Below, piece by piece: positions 50,303 through 63,823 of a stretch of 64,000 bases of DNA. The stretch comes from Puffinus mauretanicus (lineage: Eukaryota; Chordata; Aves; Procellariiformes; Procellariidae), in assembly GCA_023333565.1 (NCBI GenBank), contig JAJKFH010000801.1, forward strand, positions 248,001-312,000, in the 5' to 3' direction. The notes under the pieces are model-generated. The model did no database searches. It worked only from the letters and a program-made list of their open reading frames with translations, and was not told where the DNA came from. The position numbers and the translations under genes are program-made. The number at the start of each line of letters is the position of its first letter. Positions within the stretch are counted from its first letter, which is position 1.

Positions 50303-53300
50303 GTAATAGAACTGGTCCAATATAAATTCCTGTTAAGATTTCGATTATACAAATAATAAGTTCCTGGCCTTACATATAAGGTTTATTTCCTTTCTGTTCA
50401 TAACCAAGATTTTAAATTTAACACATTTACTCTTTAACTGCAAACTTTCTACTGCTTCAGGAATACTATGACAAAGCTATAGCAAGCAGTATTAGAGAGG
50501 CAGATACTTCATCAGCCCAGCTATATAGTCTTTACTGTATAGTGTTATATAGTCCTTGTTACATTTAAAAGACTTTTATATATTCTTTCACAGGAAGTAA
50601 GTCTTACTCTTCAACTTTGGTTTGATGTTGAATTCCTCAGTATAATGGGAAAATGAAGCAGTGAATGAGTAGCTTGTGGGGCAAGTACTAAAATTTTCAA
50701 CATTTGCTTCTAAGATAATTGATGTGTTCTTTCCACAGGTGTATTATGAAGACTATTTCCATGTTCCAGATATCTTATAGTTTAAATGGCACTGGTGATG
50801 GTATGATATGGTGATATGAGAGGTAGGAGAGCTGAAAAAAAGTGTTAGTATGCAATACAGAAGGAAATGCAATTATGCATAAAACATTCTTATTCAGCTG
50901 TGGATATGAACATATACAATATGTATATAGAAGTGCAGATGTATATAGAAATATATGGTTTAGTTATATGAATTAATATCACAGAAGAAGAGGTTGAGAA
51001 TCAGTCAGCCTAAACTAACTGGCATCCCAAGGTGTTTAATTACTCTGCCTGGTTTCAGATAAGACCCAGAAATAAAGCTGTTCAGATATTTGTGCAATAT
51101 GTGTTTTTACTATGCAGATTGATATAGAATGTACAGTCAAGTGAAAGGTACATTATTCTGTACATTGAAGGTACTTTAAAGACTGTCAAACAACTACGAA
51201 AAAGAAGAGGAGAGTTTTAAAAGTCATTAAAGTAAAGGGCTGTTTATTAGCCAGTATAAAACAGTGATTGCAATCAGAAATCACTGACATTCCTTGACAC
51301 GTGCCATTGACACCAGCATACAGCAAGACGCCGCAAATCAGGGAACGCAGCTAAAGTCTCAGAGATAGAAACTTTCTTCAATTAGCAGAGTGGGACTAGA
51401 ATCAGAAAAATTACCAAGAGAGGAAACAATTTGAGGGTGGCTTTGCTAAATGAGAGTTTCACATTACAAGTTTGACAGTTTTTTCATTAAAATAGCAAAC
51501 CTAATTATATCACCCCTATTTTTATTCCATAGCCTTCACTTTGTGAGCCGCTCTGTTAAAAGTACAGAGAAATATTCTTCATCCAGTTTATGATGGGAGG
51601 AATCAAGGTAATTGTAAATATCCTACAGAGCATAATAAAATGAGATGAGATGGATACTGCAGAAGATAAATTAAATTTGGAGGTAAAGAGCTGAAGCAAC
51701 ACCTCCCATATCCCTCAAGCTATTTTGCTAATACTCATGGACAAAGCTATTTCAGATTCAGTTTACAGATTGAAGAATAATGGTTTAGTAAATATCTATC
51801 TGCTTTGTAGCTGCTATTTTCTTTTTCATACTGATTCTTTGGTATGAGATCTCAGATACTGGCAGTGTTGTAAAATTTGATGTCTCTGAAATATGCTCTA
51901 TTGATATATTGGCTTGAGGGAAAAGAACAAAAGGGGAAAGAAGGATGAAAAGGAAATTTCATTTCTTAGAAATAAACTTTATAAAACCTTTTGCAATGAG
52001 AAAATTAGGAAGGCTTTAAAATGTTTTTATAAAGTTTGATTGGTCTCTGTTTTATTTGCTTGAGTTTTCTCTACTTGGTATATGTACAAACTGTCTGCTT
52101 ACAGTGCAAATCCCACTGCTGTGTTTCCTTGTCTCAAACACAATTTAATCTGCAAAATAACAACAGAGGATAATTCATTTATGAGAAATGACAGCAGAAA
52201 TATCTACAAACCATAGAGCTACAAACATTTTAAGTTAGATTGTTTTACTAGGGAAATTTAGAATATTTTACCTAAACTGTAATAATGCTAAAAAATCATC
52301 ATTAATGTAATTATACATACACACAGAAAATCTGGCTTCTTCACCAAGCAAGTATTATTTTTACTAATTATGGTCCATTCAAGCTACATATTCTGTCAAG
52401 GAAATCTTGGGAAAATTGATAGGACTGCATTATGAAACCAAGGAAAAATTATATGTTTTCAATGAAGAGCCCACCTTTATTGTAAATTTGGCTCACTGGT
52501 GATCCAAAATACCGAGAAAGAGACTAATAGTTTCAATATCTAATATCTGTGTGTTTCTAATGCAAAGTGCCCCAAAATCAATTGGAAATTTGATGTGTAT
52601 TTATATGAAGATATCACTTAAAAGAACATATGCAATTTATATTAGGTGAGTTTTACAGCTGTCTCTGTCATATAGGAATTCAATGACAAGGAGGAAAAAG
52701 CATGGATTACGTCCTGCTTCTTCCTTTACTTTCATGACCACTGACTTGGATACGCATTTAGTATTCAGTAAATATTCAGGTAGAAAATTGACTAGGATGA
52801 AGAGATAATATTATGTTCATGAGTGCTTAGAGGATTTTGAATTGGCAATCCACAGTAGGAGTTCTCAGACACTTTTGCACAGCCACCTCCATAATATCTT
52901 TGCATTACAGGTTATTAAAAGACCAGTCTACTAAAGAAAATATAATTCAAGCATCTGATTGCAGCAATATGTGCAAAGTATACACTTATTGGTGTTCAGG
53001 AAAATGATGATGGTGATGTATCTGTTAAGCAGAGGCTCAAGGGACTCTTTAGACTGCCAGATGTAGCGTAAGATTATACATCTGAGAGGAGAAAGTGTAG
53101 AACACATTTGGGAATGAAGTTCAGGGAAAAAGGGAGACTACCCTGTAATGCAGAGGCAATGATATGTAACTATAAACCGTGACGTATAACTCGTTGAACA
53201 TAAGCCTCAAGCACAAGACAGTAGCTAAGAGGTCAGTTCAGTCCTGGAAGACCATGTAGGATAATAGCAAGGGTAGGACTGAGATGATAATCCTAGGTAC

Positions 53301-56300
53301 AGCGATAGGCACATAAACTGTTCCTCGCTCTGGTGTTTACAGTTCAAGAATATAGTTGAAAAATGGTCCAAAAAGAGTGTTTCTGGAAAATGTGCCTCAT
53401 AGTAGAAACACCTAGGAAAGTCTAACTTATTCAAGATAAAACAAATAGATTAATTGATTAATGTACAGATCCCTGCATGAGAAAGATATATCTGATGATA
53501 AGTAGAAAAATCTCTTAGCAGAAATAGAATGAGCAATGTCTGGGGCATTGAGATAGGAAAAATTAACTAGGAAAAGGTGTGAGGGACAGTGGACTTTCCC
53601 ATTGATTAATTTTTTAGAATCAATGACTGGGTAGAAAGGGCCAGAGAAAAAAGTACCTGATTTGGAAAGAGTTTGCAGCTCAGAGTTTGCAGCTCAAAGT
53701 TTGCGGGTCAAAAGAGGCATTACACAGCAGAATCTCAGGTTGTGCAATGTGCTTCAAGAATCTAATCTCAAGGATTATTTTGGTGCCTAAAGATAATATC
53801 TACTAGGTATGCAAACCTATTTAGTCAGAACCTCCTTTGACATCTTGAACATAAAGATGAGTTACTCTTTGTATTTCCCGGCTTCATATCTATGGTCTTC
53901 CTGGCTTCTAGACAGACCTGCAAAACCACTAGTAGCACACCAGAGACACAGAGGACATATATGTCTTTATTACTTTTACACAGTGGCATTATCATGCAGA
54001 TTAGATTTGATAAATTATGCTGTTTATTTTCCAAAATGTCAAATATATTTTAATTCTATAAACCCAGATCTTAATGGATGTTTTGTTAATGCTTTGGGTC
54101 GCTTAAATAATACTTTTAAAGGCAGTTTGATTTAGTACCAGACAAAGTTAAATTAAAAAATTGAGAGACCCTGAATAAACCAGCTTTAATATTTTAGTGT
54201 CTACTGCCTTGAGGCATATTTGATTAGCAGTCACTTCATGCTGTGCTTGAAAGATCAGCCCATACAGAGCAGTTGAGCAATTCTGTAACCCAGAATACAG
54301 ATTTTTTTTTCTCCTAAGAGTTTTTGAGTATTCTTAGGATGTTTAATAAGAAGTAGCCATGTGTGCTAAGAAAGTTTGAAAGAATAAATTCAATATACCT
54401 ATTTTTTAACAAAACATCTTAAACTTTGAGTGGACCAAATTTTAATAGAAATTGCCACAATTTTGAAGAATATATCATTAATCTGTAATCAACCACTGAC
54501 ATACTCATTTGTTCAAGAGACCAGATGTTAGTTCGGTAATTTTAATCAAATTAAGAAATCAAAGTTATGACCATGTGCCCTCTTCAATTTGATGCAGAGA
54601 GGAATTAGAAATAAACTCAGAGTGTAGTACTTAATAAAATATGACATTCACATAACCTGAACCCTTTCCTCAAATGAAACTGATATATAAATAACAATTT
54701 CATAAATAAGAATGTTTCAATATACTCTTTCAAGTGACTTCATAATTTGCCAGACTGGAACATAGCTGTTCCTGTCTCCTCTCTCTCTTTTCCTTTGACC
54801 ATATTAAAAAAAAAGTAGTAGACGCAAAGAAAGAAAAAATAATCAATGTGATCCTTTTACTGTAAGTGAACCAACTACTTATTCTCAAGCTACTCTCTTG
54901 ATTCTGCTGGGTTTTATTGTCCTGAGATGTAAAAATAATGCACATATGATTTTAGAAATGCAATAGCTATGACAATTTTGCAGTTAAAACTCTAGTATTT
55001 TTAATCAAACTATTGCTTCTATTATGCTTTTGTTGTTTTTTCTTTAAGCTTACATGGTAAATGTTTTTTAAAAACTTTGCAGACCCTTTCTGATTCTTAT
55101 TTACATGAAGATAATGTTATTGTCTTCCGTTTAAATAGCAGCGCTGTACCTCCTGAAAAAGGAGATCTGAATCTATTTCTTCATCCCTAGAGTGGAACAC
55201 AACTGCCCTTAAACATCTCTTAGTAAAAATAGAACCGTAGTTTAGGACAGGAACTTATTAATCATGTGCTGCATTAAATCTGCAGAGAGAATTTCAGAAA
55301 GCAAATTTTTAATTGCTGAAATTGGGATTTAGCCAGGACACAAGGTTAATAAGCTAATTCCTCGAAGGGGTATTTAACTACTGTGTACCATCAATACTTG
55401 GGCTTTGCATTCCACCTGAAAGATGACCCTCAGAAACAACAGAAGTTCCTTAAATATTGCCTGACACGGCTTTCAGAATTGCCTTACAGGATAAAGTTTC
55501 CCCTCCTCAGCTACTAATGACATTGACAGAGGGCTTCTATTCAAGCACTGAGCATAAGTGACCTTGCTTAACTTGTCAAAGCTTACAGGTAGGATTGTCT
55601 CGAACACACCACCTTCACATGACCACACTGAGTTCTTGACAATATCAGTGTTCATAAAGAAAATTTTTATTTCTTGAAGTAGCATTTCAAAGTAAGAGGA
55701 CTACTCTTTGCAAGCTTACTTTGGGTGATCTACTGATACTGCACATTTATTTTTCTGATCAAGTTGCAGCAATCGTAACTGTGGATGTTCTGCTGCTTTC
55801 CTTTTACTTTTGATGATCTTCTGCAGCAGGAAGTTCTATATACTGACAACAGTGTTTTCTCAAAACTCACTCCTATACTTCATAAATCAAGTGTTTCTTT
55901 CATCAGTTTCCTTTCATTTCACCATTTTACTAATTTCAAAGCACACTGTATGGAGGTGGACAGAAAATGAAATATTACTACAAAGCAGTAAGAGAATGAT
56001 AGAAAGCCATTCTAAGAACAACAAAATCTGATAATAATAAATATCTTGTTTTAATTAACTGGATGATTAATGTCTCACTGGGTGGGTGTGCAACACACAA
56101 CCAAAAATAACAGGTAGCAAACTACAATGATTTGTACTGAGAAACCAATGAAAAAACTTAAACTTATAAATATCAAAATTGCAAAATCGTATAATACCTG
56201 AGATTTTTGCAAAGTCGCTTGACTAGTGATCATGACCAGCTCGGAGGATCAGAGTTAACAACCAGAGACATGAATTATAGCAGTCAGAGGCACAAGAAAG

Positions 56301-56378
56301 GACAAATATGATATTGCAGCTTTTTCACTGACAAGGTATAAAACCCATGATGCAGGTTTACAAATTACTGGTCTGTAC
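50303..56378. other. Non-coding AT-rich DNA
   Basis: No domain-bearing frame. The longest is 108 codons (53809-54135) and is unrecognised. A short tandem repeat at 53669-53710 is listed separately. Confidence 0.65.
53669..53710 (+). repeat. 14-bp tandem repeat, three units
   Basis: GAGTTTGCAGCTCA twice exactly, followed by a third diverged unit AAGTTTGCGGGTCA. It is a short local expansion. Confidence 0.92.
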
Positions 56379-56585
56379 ACCTGCCTGCTCATGGGAAGGA
56401 GTGAATGAATTCCTTATTTTGCTTTGCTTGCATGCGCAACTTTTGCTTTACCTATGAAACTGTCTTTATCTCAACCCACAAGTTTTTGCGCTTTTACCCT
56501 TCCGATTCTCCCCTCCATCCTGCTGGGGGGGAGTGAGTGAGCATCTGTATGGGGCTGAGCCGTCTACTGGGGTTAAACCACAACA
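56379..56585 (+). mobile_element. 5'-truncated LTR fragment, plus strand (LTR copy 4)
   Basis: About 207 bp matching only the 3' part (R/U5) of the family: GAATGAATTCCTTATTTTGC, then CTGTCTTTATCTCAACCCAC, the GGGGAGTGAGTGAGC block and the end GGTTAAACCACAACA. It resembles LTR copy 2 more than copies 1 and 3. The 5' half (U3, TATA, CRE) is absent, and homology begins abruptly near 56379. Confidence 0.88.
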
Positions 56586-56589
56586 CGGT

Positions 56590-57775
56590 CACAGACCAAA
56601 CTATCAAAAGCTGAGATACTCTCCCGTGCCAGCTCGTTATGCAAAGGCAAGGATACAGGCTGCAGATCTGCTACCTCGTTCCTTAATGTAAGCAGTGGGG
56701 GACAAAGCCATGGATCCACCTGTCCAGGATGCTTTCAGCAGTGTAGATAGGTTTGTCCAAAGCTGAGTATACTCCAGCATGTAAATATGATGCAGTGTTT
56801 CCTTTCCTGCACGGCTCTGAAAGGAGGGTTACTGACGTACGTAAAAATAGTTAGTTCGGGGAAAAAAAACTCACTGAAATGAGGTAGTAGCTTCTGTCTT
56901 TACAGATTTCATTGAAGAGCTTGAGGTGATCATAGAGCTGCTTCTTGTGTTCTTAGATTTTACTTCGGTAATTTGACAAAGTATGAATGAATCAGTAACT
57001 GTTTTACTTATTCAGAAGGCCTTGTTGGAAAATCTCTTCTGGACAATAGGAATGGCAAAGAAAAATCTGCCTTCTTCCTCATCTGTTACATTAGATTGTA
57101 TTCCATCTATTGTGCAAAATGCCCTATACATCATGTGCCATGGAGTGTGACTATAAACACAGTTCCAATCTGCTAGTAGAGAGCCAATCTAGTTAAAATA
57201 CCTTTTTTATTCCAATTTTCTGCCCCATCAGTTATAACAGTTTTAACTCTGATCTTGGCACTAATCTGATAAACATTCCCTAATGTAAACTACCAGGACA
57301 AATGCTATCATTAGAAAAGAGTAATTAAGAAACATTTGTCACTTTTGTTCCAAGTTCAGACTATAAAAACATCTGGAGAGTAGATTAACTGAAAGAATTG
57401 AGCAAGGTCATAGACCTTTTTTTTAATGTCATCAATTTGTATCCACCTAGATCTAAACTACTTATCTCTAATTCCTGGTTAAAAAACAAAACAAAACAAA
57501 ACAAAAAGCATGATACAGAATTCCCCATTGTAATAGGTGTTGTGGGAGCCCAGGCAGTAGGATGTTTCAGGAGAGGTCCAGGACTGACCGCTCATGAGAT
57601 AATTTTTCCTCTATACTACCCTGATGTCAAGTCTGGGTAGCGGAAGCTGGAAAAATGGTGCAGAATGGAGAAGACTTCATTCCTATGTCATTTTTTTCAG
57701 TTACTTAGAATTCAGATTGAGAATTTGAAAGTGTTCAGCAATATCATATGTTGGCCTAGTTTTGCTCACTTACTT
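56590..57775. other. Non-coding DNA
   Basis: No gene seen. It includes a small (AAAAC)n run at about 57482-57507. Confidence 0.65.
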
Positions 57776-57890
57776 AATACTTATAATATTTATTATAATA
57801 TTATATATATTATATTATTATATATTATTATTATATAATATTATATATATTATTATAATATTATTACTATTATATTTATTAATATTTATA
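57776..57890. repeat. AT-only repeat, TATAATATTA-like units
   Basis: Roughly 115 bp composed almost solely of A and T, with TATATATTA and TAATATTAT in both orientations and therefore strongly self-complementary. It is prone to cruciform extrusion and length change. Confidence 0.93.
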
Positions 57891-57899
57891 CCTGCTGAG

Positions 57900-59030
57900 T
57901 GTTTATCACTATAATGTTCAAAGAAAAAGGTTATTTCTGATGGAACTATTAAAAAAAGGCCTCTTTAGAAAAATTATCCTAACCTTATTTTGCAATAAAA
58001 TGGTTCTTTGAGGATGGGGAAATGGTAGGGTGGGGTCAGGATATAAAATAGATTAAGGCGTATATTCTGAAAACCTCCTCTTTGGTAGTATAAGTATGCA
58101 TTCCTGGAAAGAAGAGGATACTATTTACAGTGAGAAATAGTAAAAGCATCATGCCTATCATCTAAGGTACAATAACACAGAAACAAATTCTTCCAGGTGG
58201 GTTTTGTGTGACACCTTAACCTGTTTTGCCTCAGATTAAAAAGCCCCAACAATCACATGACTGTGCCTCAAAAAGTGACACTGGATTGTCTTTCTACCCT
58301 TCCATCAGTGTGAAAATCACGTGTGCTACAGGAAGTAAATCTGTTCAAATGACAGGTAAGATAAAATTTGTTAAGGGACAGTGGAAATCAGCTTATAATT
58401 CACGGCAGCCACAGTTGTACTGCTAGCACAGAAAACAGCCCGACAGCAACTACCAACACTTATTTCACATAATGATATATTTGTCAAACCTGACAGGATG
58501 AGTAATTTCTTGTTTGTCAATATTCATTAGTGCAAAGTTGATGGTAAAATCTAATTGTGATTCGTTAAGTACTGTAAGGGTGTGCCTGAATAAAAATAAC
58601 AAATGGCAGTACTATCCTGTTGATTCTGAGTCCTCTTTGGGATTCAAATATCTAGAATAACAGATATTTTGGCATTTGTTGCTGCAGGCCACACAGAATT
58701 GTGCAGTTGTATGTATATCTGGTGCTTCAATGTAGACACAAACCTTAAGGTCTTATATTATTTCTGCTACCTGGTAGGTTCATAATAGTCAGTTAAGAGT
58801 GAAAAAATTCAGTAGTCTGTCCATCGAGTAGCAGGTGGAAACACTGGCAATATTTGTTCTGCAACAAGCCTTACAGTGATGGAATTTAGGAGTGAGGTAG
58901 TCACGAGAATAAAATGCCACTTCTTGGTGACATAAAATTTTAGATTTATTTATTAAATGAGATGGGTGTAAAAGGTGGATAGCGATTTCTATTCTAAGAT
59001 TTCTGTTCAGTGACACACACACATTCTGGG
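57900..59030. other. Non-coding AT-rich DNA
   Basis: Only short frames of up to 85 codons without domains. Confidence 0.65.
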
Positions 59031-59034
59031 CAGA

Positions 59035-59435
59035 GCACACCCTCATACCAACCCAGGCCCTGCCCCTCTGGCCCAGTTAGGACCCATACCACGGCCCTGG
59101 GGGACTGGGGCACTCATATCCGACCAGTCAGTGTCTCCGGTCCTTGCTGGTGGTCTGGCCCCTGCATGTAATGGTCCAAGTGCAAGCTTGGACTCCTACA
59201 GGGTGTAAAACTACAATGGGTTCCCCACAAGCAGAAGTATTTTCACTATTTATTGCTTTCTATCTTGGATGGTTGGCATAAGCCACCAATGGCCTCACTG
59301 GTCAAGTCACCCCAAGGTAATCTCTTTGACTTTCTCCACATTTAATGCCAATCATCTCTTGTTGTCTGGTTTACTATCACATTTAAGTTTTGCATCATGC
59401 CAATAGGCAAATTAAAACTTTTATGAGTACAGTAG
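59035..59435 (+). repeat. Unidentified dispersed repeat, copy B
   Basis: Partner of the sequence at 41490-41850, same orientation. The strongest match is 59248-59313, with TTTATTGCTTTCTAT and GCCACCAATGGCC. Its 5' portion (59045-59165) is GC-rich against an AT-rich background, which supports a mobile origin. Ends are not defined. Confidence 0.6.
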
Positions 59436-59439
59436 CTCT

Positions 59440-62400
59440 TAAAGAAAATAAAGCTGAAAATAATGAGGACAAGAATTATTGTATCATACTACTTTGATTG
59501 TTATAAACATGAAACATGAAATGGTGCTAGTACGGAGAAAATCAGAAAATAAGAGAAAGATAACATAATATAAAATTTAGGTTAGAAGCTGCCATTCAGA
59601 AGAGTCCAAATCTCTTTCTCCCTATGAGAACGTGGAAAATAATACTTCATGTTCAAATTTTAAGAATTAATTGCAGTAATAGAGGTTTTTTTCTGGAGAG
59701 TTGATTTTCTTCTTGATTTTTTTTAAGAAAGACCTCTGATAATCATCTGTTCAAACCACCTGTTCAAAACAAGACCAGCTCCAACATTAGATCAGGTTGT
59801 TCAAGGTAATACCCAGCTGAGTTTTTAATATACCTGGTTGAATTTTGAATATTACCTAATAAATCCTTTCTTAATTTGCTAGAGGGAATTGGTAAGACTA
59901 AAATGAAAAGATACCAAGACCTAATCCTAATCATATTGAAGTCAATTGGATCCTTCCTGCTTAACAGAAGTTTTGTTTTATTCTTACCCAGGCCTCCTGC
60001 ATAGAGTTTTTTCTGACATTCATTAAGAAGTGGAAAGCAATAGAGATAGGGATAAAATGAAAGGAAGTCCACCAGCAAATCTTTCAACATCACTTATATC
60101 ACATCTTTAATTGTCTCAGGGGGCTAGCTGGTTTTCTTGTAATTAGTAAGCAGGCATTAGAACTGGGAGATAGCACCTATCAATTAAATAAATTCCCTGT
60201 GTAGATTTAGTTGTACTGTCTCTTCCTGAGAATAATGAACTGTTCCTTTGCCTTACATATATTTTTGTTTCCATTTTAATCTCTTAAGCTCCAACAGGGA
60301 TGATCAATGGCTTCTTATTGTTCTCAAATAACATTTTCATTGATAACAGAATAATAATATATTATTCTTCCTCATACAACACCCTATATTCTAAGAGATT
60401 TTAGTCCTTCTCTTGAATTTTTACCAATTTCATGAAGAAAAAATTTTATAGCATACTGCATAAAATACAATAAAATGTATAACACTCCCCCAAAATTCCT
60501 TTACAGAGCAGATGGAAACAAAGCATGAAGTGATCTTCGGGTAGAGCAAAAGGATTATTTCTTGTGAATCATCAAATCAGACATAACATTTCCAGTGTCA
60601 CAAATGGAAGTATCAATGTAATTGAAATAATTATTGGGATTACAATTCAGGTATTCAACTCTCCTGACAAATTTTATTAGAAAGGGAATAGCAATGGGTA
60701 GCAACTCAGAGGAGAGCTAATGGACTTAGTCTGGATTTATGATAATGAAATTGGCAGAAATAATCCATCAGCCTTTTCTGCACTTAAGTTTTGTTTCTTT
60801 GCACTTCAATTCTGTAATAGTGCAGTGAAAATATTTCTGTGTAGAGTAATGTAATGCAGTTGGATGCCAGAACTCTTGTTTTCCTGCTACAATCAAAACC
60901 CAGTTCAGAAATCTTTCACTATTATTATTTCCTTTTTATAGGTAAAGGTGTAAAAACATGTAGTAAGAAAACAGGAATGGTTCCCTTAGATTTCATCTGA
61001 AGATCTCTTTCTTTTTAATAAGTTGTTACCTCTGTGAAGTAAAATTATTCTAATGTTCATAATGTATAAAAGTTTTGAACAATGCATTTTTTTAATAACT
61101 TACCATAGTCAATGTAAATTGCATTAACTCCCTTCAATGATAACTTCAAAGATATTACTCCTTTTTTCTAGAGCCATTCATTTCCCTTTCTTTTGTACTC
61201 AGTCTAATATTCTTCATGCCAGTGTGACAGCTACACGTACAGTATGAACAAATTAGAGTTTAAGAGTTTGCCCTATAATATTTTCATTTGATAGAAACTG
61301 TATTGGAACAATTCATTGCTACTGACATTTTTTCATTAAAAATACTTGTGTAGCTGTTTAATAACAATGGTGGACAAATGCTTCTTCTTCCCTCTGTCTG
61401 GCTCCTGCTCTGTGGAAAGTACTTGGTTATGTCTCCAAAAAGAGGCAGATTGCAGGAAAAGACAGTCAGATGCCGTGCCAAGTAGAACCATTTGGTTCTC
61501 AAAAAGGAAAAGTGATTGGGGGATTCATCATTGCCTCAGTGAAGTCCTCTACAAATCAGTTGTCCTTGGATCAAGCTCATATTTCATGTGGGCTGTACTA
61601 AGACAAGTGAATAGATAATTCCATGTTCCTGAAAGCTTATGAGTATAGTTCCTCTAAAAGATTTACTAGGACTCTTATGTATATGCTTTAGAGGAGTCAA
61701 ATTTGTAAGCTTGGAATTATATACACTTGTCTTTGTACATATATATAATGTGAACATATATATATTCTTTTTGAAACAAGGAGTTCATAATACATGGACA
61801 AAGACATCAGAAAAAAGACAGTAAACTTGAACTACATTCCCTGAAGGAAGATTCTTTGTGAAAATGTAATATCCTTTATTGTTTTTAAGGTGCTGAAATT
61901 TAAGATGTAATAAAACATGAATACCAATTTGGAAGCATTAGTTGCTCCTGGCAACCTTGAGAATGCATTATGCTTTATTTTTCCTCTCCATCATCTCTGC
62001 AAAAACTGAGCAAGAGAATGAGTAACAGCACGTGCTCGTTGAACCAATATACCTGACCTCCTTTTCCCCTTCTCAGTAACAATAAATTATCATTAAAATT
62101 ATGGCTGTAGGTATGATACTATCAAGCAGTGCATCTCAGATCAGTAAGAAATTCACCCTCATGCCACCTTTTGACATTATAAAGCAGTCTGGTTTAGCCC
62201 CAAGCCAGCTGAGTGTATTTCCCAGAGGACAGTTCTGTTTGCATTTTGAAAGACTTGCATAAAGATTACCAAATTAATAAAATATTTTTAACATAAATCA
62301 GCATCAGTTTAAAGAAAATCCAGATCCCCTTGAGCAGAAGGGAGTATAGCAAACTTCATATAATGGAAAGATAAGTTAAGAAAGGATTATTGGGGGGGGA

Positions 62401-62464
62401 AAGATGTCAAAATGACTTTTTTAAATGTACTTGAAAAGTTTGCTTCATTTTTTTTTTAATACAG
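59440..62464. other. Non-coding AT-rich DNA
   Basis: Frames up to 109 codons without recognisable domains. It ends in the T-rich tract that would serve as polypyrimidine tract for the candidate exon. Confidence 0.6.
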
Positions 62465-62560
62465 ATAATTTTTCTCCTGGTCTTCCTCTAACAGCATGCA
62501 GAGCTGCTGCAGCTAAAGTTGCAAGATATGTATACATCCGTAAACTTGCAGAAACACTTG
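62465..62560 (+). CDS. Candidate internal coding exon, 96 bp, gene not recognised
   Basis: A long T-rich tract followed by AATACAG gives a strong acceptor at 62464/62465, and CACTTG|GTAAGA gives a good donor at 62560/62561. Of the three frames only one is open, with one split base at the start. It reads as a helical, Ala/Lys/Arg-rich peptide including LPLTACRAAAAKVARYVYIR. The length is 32 codons exactly, so the exon is symmetric (phase 1-1). I do not recognise the protein. No partner exon is visible within the window. It could be a chance splice-site pair or a non-coding exon. No start codon is expected because the exon would be internal. Confidence 0.35.
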
Positions 62561-62715
62561 GTAAGACCCACTGCAACATCTAGTCATCAACTTGTGTTGC
62601 GTTATTCATTAGATATTCAGAGAGAGCAACTGAGTGGAAAGAATCGGAAACCTGTGTTAGATCTACGTACACATCTAAAAATTCACACCTGAAAAACTGC
62701 CTCTGCTGAAAAAAA

Positions 62716-62738
62716 GGGGGGGGGGGGTGGTGGTGGTG
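62716..62738 (+). repeat. G12 run followed by (TGG)n
   Basis: Twelve consecutive G followed by TGGTGGTGGTG. It is a simple repeat and a candidate intramolecular G-quadruplex on the plus strand. Confidence 0.9.
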
Positions 62739-62739
62739 C

Positions 62740-63820
62740 GCAAAGCAGTATTGCCATTGATTGCTATGGGGTTGGTATTTCACCCCAGATATTTATGGAG
62801 ATTTTGGGACATTTCTCCTCACTCAATGTACAAGGACATCTCACCTGTATTGTGTTTAGCAGCCTGCTTCTGGTCTGTGAGCTCTGACTTGCAGTGGGCT
62901 CTCTCAGTTTAGAGCAGGCAGGGCCGTTTACAAAGCGGTGACCTGCACACTCATGCGTTTTAGAACCAGCTGAACTTTTTCAATTCTATGGATCTACTCA
63001 ATAGTCAGAAGATTCGGACTTTAGGTGGTAAAACTACTTGAGTGAAGAGGTCTTTGTTATTAGAATCTAGAATAAGTATATAATAAAGTAAAAAACATTG
63101 CCTTTTTTGCTGTACGTCAGCAGACACAGTCATTAGTGTTGATAACTATAAGTCAGGGAATGATCCACAGAAAGCATAGAGACCTTTGAAGTATAAATTA
63201 GAGACAGGTACTAATAAATTAAAACTGCAACATTGGAGAGCTTTGGCAAAGACACCAGATGACATGAGGAAGAAAAGGTGATCCTGATTTTGGGTAGGAA
63301 GGGAAATGATTCTCTCTTGAAACCAGGATGTTACACCTGTGATTAACTGTATATACAAGAGCAGCAAGAGGAGGCTTCACAAGGGAAGGAGATTCAGGCA
63401 CTCAGTGTGACAGTGAGATGTTTGGCTTTTAAGCATATCTGTTTAATGACTTTCAGCATAAAAGACAAAGGCAAAAGACTGGGAAAGTAATAGATTAAAC
63501 AGAGAGACGCATAAACCCTGGCAAGCTGTAGATAAGGGAGACAATGAAGACTCAGGACAGGACACTGATGGATGGGCCAGGGAAGGAGCTGCTCATGCAT
63601 AGCCTTGGAGCGCTTCACTCAGAACTTGGTAATTGACTAAAAGAAGGGAAACGAGATCGTCATAAGTCTCAGGAAAAAGCAAGCTTAAAAGATGTTTCAA
63701 GGGTATTGTGGCAATTGGTAAAACTTCTTGTGGGTAGGGGCCAGAGGTGGGGGAAAGGAGGCACTGGGGTGTAATGAACATAGAAAAATTGGAAGGAGGA
63801 GTGATAAAGGTTTGTTGTTG
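62740..63820. other. Non-coding DNA
   Basis: No supported feature. Minus-strand frames near 63.4-63.97 kb (up to 126 codons) have no recognisable domain. Confidence 0.6.
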
Positions 63821-63823
63821 CAA

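Noticed and set aside
49663..50356. Open frames of 162-220 codons on the plus strand and basic frames on the minus strand
   Set aside because: They are translations of the polypyrimidine repeat, open in several frames at once, with no non-repetitive coding sequence.
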